Shown here: positions 56,030-64,000 of the stretch, in pieces | Position numbering within the stretch: the first letter of the stretch is position 1 | How the letters are laid out: the number at the start of each line of letters is the position of its first letter | Assembly: GCA_002633005.1 (NCBI GenBank) | Contig: NMRA01000052.1 | Span: 729,039 to 793,038, forward strand | Source of the DNA: Phoronis australis | Lineage: Eukaryota; Phoronida; Phoronidae | Direction of reading: 5' to 3' | Length of the DNA stretch: 64,000 nucleotides | Translations under genes and position numbers: made by a program | The notes under the pieces: generated by a model | Database searches by the model: none | What the model was told of the DNA's origin: nothing | What the model saw: the letters and a program-made list of their open reading frames with translations, nothing else

Positions 56030-59000
56030 TATAAAACACACATTCTTATATTTGTACTGAACATAATGTAACTTGAGAGAGGCTCGCTAATTCTGAGTAT
56101 TTGGAGTCTGGGGTACAGGGAGTCGGGGCAGAATTACTTGTCAATGTTGAGGATATACCTGTAATGCACATTTCAATGGGCAATTTTAGGATAACAAAAA
56201 AATACCTGCCCTGTGTGTTGGCTGGTTAACCCAAGTGTAAACTGTCCATTTCCAGTACTTCTATAGGCATGCACAATTTTGCTAAAACTGGTGTGCAATT
56301 TGTATGTATGCTGAAACAAGCACCCTCCTAGGATCACTACTACCATCACATGTGGGGCTGTGGGCAACCTCTGTGGGTACCTCTTTTTTTTCAAGGTCTT
56401 TCAAAACAAATACCATCACATGTAAGAGGAAAATTACATTCCTTTGTTTCCTGGAAATTACCGCCATTTAGATTAATGATGTTCCACTCCACTGAAAGTT
56501 ATGGTTCTCACAACTGCAAAGCAAATACGGCGGGCCGAGTGGCCACTGATCTGTATTCAGACTTGAGCCTTTGACTTCTAGAATGTTTGAGAATTGAGAT
56601 GACTCGACACATTGCTTTCTGGTGTTCACGTGTATACATCTGCAAAAATGGACTAAAAGCCCTGGGGCCCCTTCCAAGAAACTGACTTAAGTTCATTTTT
56701 TGCTGAAGTCTAAGATTTATCTCTATTTATAAACTTTGAATCTTCCACATCCGGCAAGTTAGTCAAAATCGAGACAAAAGAAAACGTAAGTCAAACTTAA
56801 GATGTCTTTCTTGAAACAGACTAAACAAATTGAGTTTAATCTTAAAATTGGTTAAAATTTAAGATTTGTCGCGGTTTTCTTGGAACGGATCGCAGATTCA
56901 TAGATGAGTTTTGCTAAACATAATGAAATATGAATTGCAAGAATTGTTTCAGTGAACTGTGGTTGAAATTAGGTAAAATTGAGGTCATATTCTTCTGCCA
57001 GACAACAAATTCCATATATGATTTGGCAACTTGAAATATCCACTGTCGGATCTAGGATGCCGCTAGGGGGTAACCACAATTACGGTCCTTAGATGACGCT
57101 TAAAAAATCGGTGTTTTTTTGACCCAGGTTGACGAAATTCGGGTAAATCTATGTTTAACTTATATGCTCCCCTAAACAGCTAAGTTCAGATGTGTATTGC
57201 AGGAGTTCCAGTGAAAATTCTCAGTTTGGAACACTCAAAAAGTAACCATTTTGGTCAAGGTCAGAGCGTAGCCCTATCCTAAATGTTAGAAATAGTCAGT
57301 GCTCGCCGTCCCAAAGTCAACGGCAAACGATCAACCACCACGATGTTTCACATTATGGCGACGCATACAAGCGCTATTTTCGACGATTTTATGAACTGTG
57401 AACTCTATTTTCAGACTCTGCAAAACGCAGTAGTCGATATTTGAGTAAGTACCGCCTATATCCTAATCTTCAAGAAAATTTCGGCTTGAATTTAAGTGTG
57501 CCACTGGGCAAGTTTGAGAGAGAATTTCATCCGCATGAATTATGTTTTGAGTTAAAAAAGTAACGAAGCGGAAAAAAAATAACGAAGCGGAATTAAGATC
57601 TTTCCCGGATAGACAGTGTTAAAGATCGCCCGACAAGCCTTGCTACCATCAACTTTGACATCATTGATTAGTTACCGGAGACGAGGGCAGTTTTGAACAT
57701 TTCAGTCAAACCTCTTTTTCCAGTCCTATCGCGTTTTGTTTATTCTTGCCAATTTTTGTTAGTTTCTTCCGCGTTGATAAAATGAATTGTTATCCATAAC
57801 TGAGTCTTAATTGCCTCTGGGAATTGAGAATTCTGAAATAAGAAATTTTCTGTTGGGATGCATTTCTCGGTATAGCTGTCCCCTAGCGCCAAACACCCTC
57901 GTTGACCCCACTGATTATGAGCCACGTTGACATTGTTGTATCATTCGGCCTCCATAATAACATATTCCAAATATGTAAGGAGCCACATACCCCCATTGAA
58001 TGGACAGTTCCAACAAACGCAGTATATGGCCACGCCTATAGTGAGCAGTTACCGCCGTTACGAAATCCCAATGCACAAGCGCAAAGCCAAGGCGGACTGG
58101 AAGTCCCAAGTTTTAAGCGTACACACAGCTTTTCTACGATCTGTGTTTTTGGTCAAATTTCACCAAAAGTGCAATCGTACAGAAACCATTATCAAAATGG
58201 GTATTGGGGAAACAATAAACGAGCCGTTCGTACGAAAGCTGTATATTAACGATACCAAACCTTCTAGCCCATTGAGATTACCGTAACGCCAGCTCAAGAG
58301 TGCACCTGAGCATTCATTCACAGATGTCTCGATGATCGATTCAAACAATCATCGTGGGTCGGCAGTAATTGTTTCGCATTGTACTCTTATGTTCGTCTAC
58401 AAGATAATAGCTCCGGTAAGTTACTTCCGATGACATAAGAGATGATGGGGCAAACTATACTTTTCCGTGGCTTGAGTCTTGAGTTTGTCAAAGACTGAAG
58501 CCACATCTTAGTCCCGCTGCAATCCACACATGTTCCATGTTTAATTGTTAATTTACAAAAGATACTATCGAAAAATGAAAAATATTTGTGAAACGTTGTG
58601 ACGGTGAATTCATTTCACTTAAGTTTTGCTCAGATCGTCTGCTTTGGCATATATTCAGATGAAGTCTATTTGTGCATTTTTCTACGTTTGTTATCTGCAT
58701 TGCACGTGCCCTAAGCGTATCGTAAACCCGCCCAACGCTTTCGTTTGCTACCATTGTTTGTGGGACAAAGATATGGCGGACTATCTTTGTGTTTAGTAAG
58801 ATGACCGCGCCCGGGCTGGTTGAAACTGTTAGCTTGATTGACATTTTTACAATCATAGTCGGTTTTGTGTCGTAGCGATAAGTTTCATCCGTGTGTAGCC
58901 CAAGTAAAGCTACTGCTCACCAACAGCTGTGCAGCCGATAGGCTCAGAACTCAACTTTCTCAGTGCAGAGCATTTTTAGTTTAGCCATGTCTTTCGTTTC

Positions 59001-59935
59001 GCTGAACGTTTAGTCTGCTGCTCTTGTCAGTTGTGCATGGGAGTATGATCCTAGTGTGATTGTAGGAGTTCTGCATTGAGCCACATTAAATTATATTGTG
59101 TTTTTGAAAAAACAGAGATGTTTGCAAAAAGACCACAGAGATTGGTCTTCGGTAGGATATATATTACAGCCAACCTGGACACGCCGTTTGACGAAGAAAG
59201 TAAAGCAAATGGCAATGATAAGACAGATTCTTTCGCAAAAGCCTCAACAATCTTCCCACGCACGGTCAACTCCATTGCACGTTTATTAAAACAAACGGAA
59301 TACCATTACCGCAATGACCTTCACCTTCAGTTTATTAAATACGCGTGAATCTTAGTACCAAATAGAACACTGTCCCGTGGGTTCCCTGAGCTGCTCAATC
59401 TTTCATCAATAGCTGATATTTCTGGAAGACTCGTGTTTCGGCGACACTTTCGATCGGTTTCGCCAGTGAAGCTTTTACACCTAGCGTTTTCTTGATCCCT
59501 CCGTAAATATCCGGAATTCTGTACTATTATGCCTCGTTAGATGTAAAAACCATCACCACAGGTTAGCACTAAATTGTCTTGTCTTTGGAACACGCTTGTT
59601 CTTACAAGTGAACATGGCATCAGGACCTGCAGCTCACACAATGTTTATCTAAACCATTAAACAGTGTTATGCGAGTACAATCCTAAGACAATCATTGCAT
59701 TCAGCAAATCCTTAACAATAATCTGACATAGCAAGAAGGATATAAAATTGTCTACCTTCTGTTGTACAACTGACAAAATGGCGCCTGTGGTTTCGTGACA
59801 TTACACGGTAGGTCCCACAACATGTTGCACTTCTCTAAAGTTGGACCATACAGTAAAAGTACAATATACCAGCATCACAACTTTGATGTAGTTATTATAA
59901 GTTTGGAAAATATAACATTTTCTCTTACAGCCATA
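56030..59935. other. Convergent intergenic region, RPL21 to plakin-repeat gene
   Basis: No firm gene. TAACGAAGCGGA occurs twice near 57560-57592. A possible coding exon near 58026 is listed separately. Confidence 0.6.
58026..58113 (+). CDS. Possible isolated coding exon, unknown product
   Basis: ATG followed by MATPIVSSYRRYEIPMHKRK and AKADWKSQ, a basic peptide with GC-rich third positions unlike the surrounding DNA. The open frame runs 57927-58286 (119 codons). There is no strong donor after it and no partner exon found. It may be a chance frame or a remnant of an unrelated gene. Confidence 0.25.
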
Positions 59936-60199
59936 TTACTCTTTTACACTTTTCTTTTTAAAAGCCCCAAGAGCTTTCATTGGGTTCAACAGTTTCTTTT
60001 TGATGACATCAAATCGCTCGACCACGACGTCATTTCCGGCCTCTATGTCTAAGCTGTTGGGGTTGTCCACAAGTCTTCCTTTGATGAATCCTCTCATTAT
60101 GGCGTCAGCCACGAAATATTTGTCTCCCGTCACATTGTTGATATATGCTCCAGTATCTTTCTCAAGAATTCCCTGTTCTGCAGCTTCTCTAAAACTTAT
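59936..60199 (-). CDS. Plakin-repeat gene last exon (stop)
   Basis: Acceptor AATAG. It encodes ISFREAAEQGILEKDTGAYI, NNVTGDKYFVADAIMRGFI and a Lys-rich C-terminus, with TAA at 59938-59936. Confidence 0.85.
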   Translation of the reverse strand: MSFREAAEQGILEKDTGAYINNVTGDKYFVADAIMRGFIKGRLVDNPNSLDIEAGNDVVVERFDVIKKKLLNPMKALGAFKKKSVKE

Positions 60200-63100
60200 C
60201 TATTGGAAAGAAAACATTATTTATTTAACGAAGTTGTCCGCCATCGTGCCTGCAAAGATCGATGTTACAGCATTTCTGTCCATTGGAAGCTCAGCAACTC
60301 TCGCTTAGTGAAGGTATAATAACAGTATTTCAACCTCAAAGATACGTGCTAGAAAGACTATCAAATTAAATGAAGACCGCATAAGAACGTTTTGGTGTCT
60401 GGACTCAGAAACCAAGTTAACATGTTCCGATGAGTATATCACTGCGTGGAAAAACACCTGAGAAAAATGGCTTGTTTGATGGTTAAACATGACGCGTGTG
60501 CTGATAGGCCTATACTCCCACAATATGCAAATAATTATGGTGTCCAGGAGAATTTGCTTACCTTTGACTTTGCTTTTTGATCGACAACTGCATGAATAGC
60601 ATAAGTTTTTGACACTACTTCCGGTTCAGAAACAGGCACTTTGTTGTCATATTCGACTACAAGAAGTTCTGCCTCGATAGCGTCAGCAAGATCCATCTCT
60701 TGGCCTAAAAATATATGAACAATCAGAATTAAAGTGTTCCGGAAGATGTCACCTTAGTGTTAGTCGTCATTTGCAGCAATCGAATGTATATGCGACGTGC
60801 ACATTGCGTTCATTCAGTCACACCTAGAGACAAATTCAATGTAACCCACCTGTGACCGAACTTTTGTATGTCTGACTGGCTTCATGTATAATCCCTTGCT
60901 TTACCGCATCGACCAGAGACAACTGTTTTCCACTTTTGGCGTCAATGACGCCGAGAATAGTGTAGGGTCGTTGCTCCCGGGTGGTTTTAATGGTTATGAG
61001 ACCAACAGATTTTGTTACCTGAAACGTAAATTAAAACTTTTGCTATCAAAAATACTGAAAATGGAAATTTGACATGGTTTAGAGTTGTTACCTTTCTGCA
61101 ATCATACACTTAGTATAATAATAATATTAAAAGTCCGTGTGTAAACAATGAAGTTTCCCATGTCGCCAGTCGCAACTGGCGACGGAACTTCAAATTCTAG
61201 AAATTGGAAAGACCGAAGCTGCAATCTGTAAATCCAAGGAAATCACGAGAGAAGCTAGAGTGATCACATGCTTCGCTTGCAATGTATGGCGACACCTTGC
61301 GAAGACTTGCGGGATCGTACGTTTTCGCGAATTTCTTGGGTCTACGGAACGCGCGCAAGCCTAACAATGAAGGACGCACCTTTTCTGCAGTTCTCTTCGT
61401 TTGTGTGAAGCCAACTCTGATGAGACCCTGGTTTATTGCAAGTGGAATTGGAATCTCGTTCCCTGTTTTGGAGTCGACGTAATTCCCTGTCGTTTTGTTG
61501 ATGACTCCCAGCATTATGGCTGTTTGAAAGGCAATCTCCTCGCCGGTGTTCGGATCAACGACGCCCTCGATTGTAAAGTTCTGATTCTCTTCTGATTCGG
61601 TCTCCACCACCTCTTCAGTTTTTGTTTCTTCTCTCTGTATCGTGAGGAATTTCTACATATTATTTTCTGCTCTATTTAATGAAGGTGTTTTTCGATTACT
61701 AGTACCTGAGGAAAAGCAAATGAGTGATGGCATTAGGAACCCTTATCTAAGATTGGTTGATCTGTAGATGAAAGGCAACGCCGCCGACTGATGTAATATG
61801 GGAGACTTTTTGGACTAGTAAGGGGATATTCTAATACGACCACTTCAAGTAATGTTACATTTTACTAATCTTTCTAGACAGAGGAAACTGATATTTGTTC
61901 ATCCCAGAGTAGCGACTTATAAAAGATTATTCTTCTTTCACACCATAATGCGTGTTTCGTCTGCTGGAAGGAACAATTTCCCACAATCCATAGCACAAAC
62001 AACGTTTCCCTTTATCCCATAAAAGGCCGATATTTGGGTTTTTGTTAGAACTTACCTCTACCGTCAGATGAACATCCTCGATAGTGGACATGGGTGCAGA
62101 CGACAGGTCTACGGCGTCCAAAGCTTCCACTTCCTCTTCTACCCCGTCCTCCTCGTCTGCTACGCCGGCCATATTGATTTTGTTGACATTAATGTCCGTA
62201 TCCCAAAACCTAAAAAATATTGCGTACGACGAATAAACGAATGAACGAATCTTAGTATAAAAAATGAAATCCTGTACGGCATCGTACCAACTGCCTTCGG
62301 GAAAAGATGTATGCATTCAAAAGACATTTAACTATGTCTAGTTGGTAAATATCTTCGTCACCATCGGTCTATTTTGTCCAGACAGTTGGTGCTGATTTTG
62401 GACGCCGATTCGGTGGTGAGAGTAGCACATTTACCGTATTTCTCTTTATTTAAAACATTAGGTGACCTCATACGAAACCGATATTTCCTCTCTACTTCTG
62501 GAAAATAACTAGTTGTCGTGAAAGGTGAGTGTGCTTTATTTTGTTAATCAAACTCCCTAAATAACTTATTGCTTTATATACATTTCTCCGCATGAACACG
62601 TTTTCAGAACAATTCACTTACTTCAGATACTGCGTTGACGTTATATACTTTAATTGGTCAGCTCGGTCAACCATCAGCATGTACTGGGGATGTCGCATAG
62701 ACTCGGCAATCATCTTGTACGTCTCCCAGTACGTGTAAAAGTCCTGACGGAAAAACACAGATTGAAGTGAAACAGGGTTCAGTATCAACACCAGGGGAAG
62801 TACTTCACCGAGTGTGCAACGGTTGTGTATTAGTGCCGCTTTTCGTTGTACTAACGTTTGTTTCTTGTGTTTCAATAGCCAGTCAATAAGACGGTGCGTT
62901 TTGGTTCTCTTTGTAATTCATGACGTTTAAGTTACTGTTTGGAAATTGTTATGGTTTATAGTAATCCTCAGAATGAAAGAAGTGGTCGGTGGGTGAGCCT
63001 GAAACAGGACTACGCGAAATCAAATGATTTCCGAAAACTGCTCAGTCTGGTCCACGTGCTGGACGTTCTTACGGAGATGCCTACCATCTAGCCTATGGAC

Positions 63101-63640
63101 ATTTGACGCATCACATGAGAAAGGATTGAACGTGCGTTAATTATTTTCAAAATGTACTGCTTCTATCTCTACCTGGTATTTTCTCATCAGTTCTTCTAAT
63201 ATGCTCAACTGGATCACCACAGCTGCAAATGTATCTTCGCCGATTTTTCCTAAAACGAGAAAATGACTATTAATAGAGTACAAGCTATAGTGTTGATTTG
63301 CGGGTAGGTAGAAAATGGAGAAAAGACGTGACACAAATGTCTTATCTTTGACAGTTTAATAAACAAACCTGGCCCCCAAAGTCATTTTTCCTGAATTCAA
63401 TAGTATCAGGAAGAGATAACCAGGAAGGGACAACTAGCTAAACCGCCGTTTTTGGCCTCCTTCCCCGGTCTAATTTCAGGACTTAAGTTTCGTTTAAAAG
63501 GAAACAGATGATTTTATCAGAGAGATTAAAGCTTTTTCTATAGAAGGATATCAAAAAACTCACTTTGCAACCTTAAACAGTGGTGTAATTGTACTTTAAA
63601 AATATCGACTTCAGAGCACTCAATCGCAACTTCCCACACG
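59936..63640 (-). CDS. Plakin-repeat (plectin/spectraplakin-type) protein, 3' part of gene
   Basis: Seven well-phased exons plus one with an open 5' edge. The C-terminal half has plakin repeats, with paired G(V/L)(I/V)D..TG and AI..G(L/V)(I/L) signatures: GVVDPNTGEEIAFQTAIMLG, SKTGNEIPIPLAINQGLI, GVIDAKSGKQLSLVDAVKQG, SVTGQEMDLADAIEAELL, and a degenerate FREAAEQGILEKDTGAYI. It ends in a basic tail AFKKKSVKE. Family role: such repeats bind intermediate filaments or act as protein scaffolds in desmosomal and spectraplakin proteins. Upstream lies an acidic linker (ADEEDGVEEEVEALDAVD) and a helical segment (VVIQLSILEELMRKYQ, FYTYWETYKMIAESM) that I do not recognise. The N-terminus is not placed, so whether this is a small stand-alone gene or the end of a spectraplakin is open. 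Confidence 0.75.
60562..60704 (-). CDS. Plakin-repeat gene exon
   Basis: Acceptor TTTTAG, donor GTAAGC. It completes TGQEMDLADAIEAELL, then a linker VSEPEVVSKTYAIHAVVDQK. Confidence 0.83.
60850..61018 (-). CDS. Plakin-repeat gene exon (repeat 3)
   Basis: Acceptor TTTCAG, donor GTGGGT. It encodes ILGVIDAKSGKQLSLVDAVK, QGIIHEASQTY and the start of the next TG signature. Confidence 0.85.
61380..61634 (-). CDS. Plakin-repeat gene exon (repeats 1-2)
   Basis: Acceptor ATACAG, donor GTGCGT. It encodes GVVDPNTGEEIAFQTAIMLG and TGNEIPIPLAINQGLI. The frame that continues past 61380 is intron read-through, because TKRTAEK joins cleanly to VTKSVGL of the next exon. Confidence 0.85.
62056..62209 (-). 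CDS. Plakin-repeat gene exon (acidic linker)
   Basis: Acceptor TTTTAG, donor GTAAGT. It encodes KFWDTDINVNKINMAGVADE, an acidic stretch, and STIEDVHLTVE. Confidence 0.78.
62622..62743 (-). CDS. Plakin-repeat gene exon
   Basis: Acceptor CGTCAG, donor GTAAGT. It encodes DFYTYWETYKMIAESMRHPQ, then YMLMVDRADQLKYITSTQYL. No known domain recognised. Confidence 0.78.
63173..63249 (-). CDS. Plakin-repeat gene exon
   Basis: Acceptor TTTTAG, donor GTAGAG. It encodes KIGEDTFAAVVIQLSILEEL and MRKYQ, amphipathic helix. Confidence 0.75.
63564..63640 (-). CDS. Plakin-repeat gene, upstream exon (5' edge unknown)
   Basis: Ends CAAA before GTGAGT, joining A|GA in phase. It encodes VDIFKVQLHHCLRLQ. The frame stays open to 63858 and no acceptor with a pyrimidine tract is obvious, so this may be a first exon. 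Confidence 0.5.
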
Positions 63641-63703
63641 CAGTCACGGGTATTTAAGCTTTTCCGTCGATGTATAGATGGCGCAGTAGTCAAGTACTCC
63701 CTC

Positions 63704-63724
63704 ATTTGCATATCAAATTTGCAT
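63704..63724. promoter_or_regulatory. Pair of octamer (POU-type) sites
   Basis: ATTTGCAT occurs exactly at 63704-63711 and again at 63717-63724, 13 bases apart (ATGCAAAT on the minus strand). It lies just upstream of the most 5' exon found for the plakin-repeat gene. Confidence 0.4.
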
Positions 63725-64000
63725 GTGGGAGTTCTGAGACTCTCGTCAGTTGTTGGTCGAGCGCTTGAGTGGATAAAGCGGTGACCTCCCACTGAGAGCA
63801 CGCGCTGATGAAGATACCACTCGATCGCTTCGCAATCAGGAGGTGAAAACACTCTCATGACCGCAGTTCTGAATTCCAGCTAAGCAAGCCCTATTTCGAG
63901 GAGCGGACTTTGAATTGTTTTCGTCCCCTGACAGTGGATTGCAGAGATTAGAATGAGGTCAACATCAAACTTTCTGCGGCTACATGTCGTGTTGACAAAA

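Noticed and set aside
57902-58249. 115-codon plus-strand frame overlapping the 58026 candidate
   Set aside because: A different frame of the same DNA, with no recognisable protein feature; at most one of the two could be coding.
61197-61379. Continuation of the plakin exon frame (RPSLLGLRAFRRPKKF and beyond)
   Set aside because: The donor GTGCGT at 61379 gives a clean in-phase join to the next exon; the rest is intron.
63720-63860. tRNA-like sequence near 63750-63830
   Set aside because: Only a loose A-box-like stretch; no B box and no stems.
1-64000. CRISPR arrays, bacterial operons, phage or complete viral elements
   Set aside because: No regularly spaced direct repeats, Shine-Dalgarno gene clusters or integrase/capsid-like frames were seen; all clear genes are spliced animal genes.

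Overview
This is a window of animal nuclear DNA: spliced genes with short exons, long AT-rich introns, tRNA-derived SINEs, foldback elements and LINE remnants. The proteins are close to vertebrate families but represent single, unduplicated forms (one KDM6A-like, one USP12/46-like, one FUNDC). Gene order also matches vertebrates in two places. I infer a non-vertebrate animal, most likely an invertebrate deuterostome (amphioxus, hemichordate or echinoderm); the sequence alone does not decide which.

Layout. (1) 1-34930, minus strand: the N-terminal half of a KDM6A/UTX-type histone H3K27 demethylase, eleven coding exons covering the TPR region. The gene runs off the left edge before the JmjC domain. 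Its 20-kb intron (8242-28131) is full of repeats, including an 835-bp tandem duplication beside a one-base gap. (2) 34931-37677: divergent intergenic region rich in tRNA-like SINE copies, two of which form a large inverted repeat. (3) 37678-about 42050, plus strand: a complete FUN14-domain mitophagy receptor gene in five coding exons. (4) 44607-53050, minus strand: a complete USP12/USP46-type deubiquitinase, converging with the FUNDC gene. (5) 53333-56025, plus strand: ribosomal protein L21, divergent from the USP gene across about 280 bp. (6) 59936 to beyond the last exon found near 63564, minus strand: the 3' part of a gene with plakin (plectin-type) repeats, whose 5' end I could not place.

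The most informative observations are two gene pairs that keep vertebrate neighbour order and orientation (KDM6A-FUNDC1 and USP12-RPL21), a FUNDC protein lacking the aromatic residue of the mitophagy LIR motif, a USP gene whose start codon seems to sit alone at the end of exon 1 and exposes an N-myristoylation-type MGxxxS terminus, and foldback repeats whose arms resemble decayed hammerhead-ribozyme cores. I found no bacterial-type operon, CRISPR array or complete transposase. Exon edges were set by hand from GT/AG sites, codon phase and family similarity recalled from memory; no database search was run.
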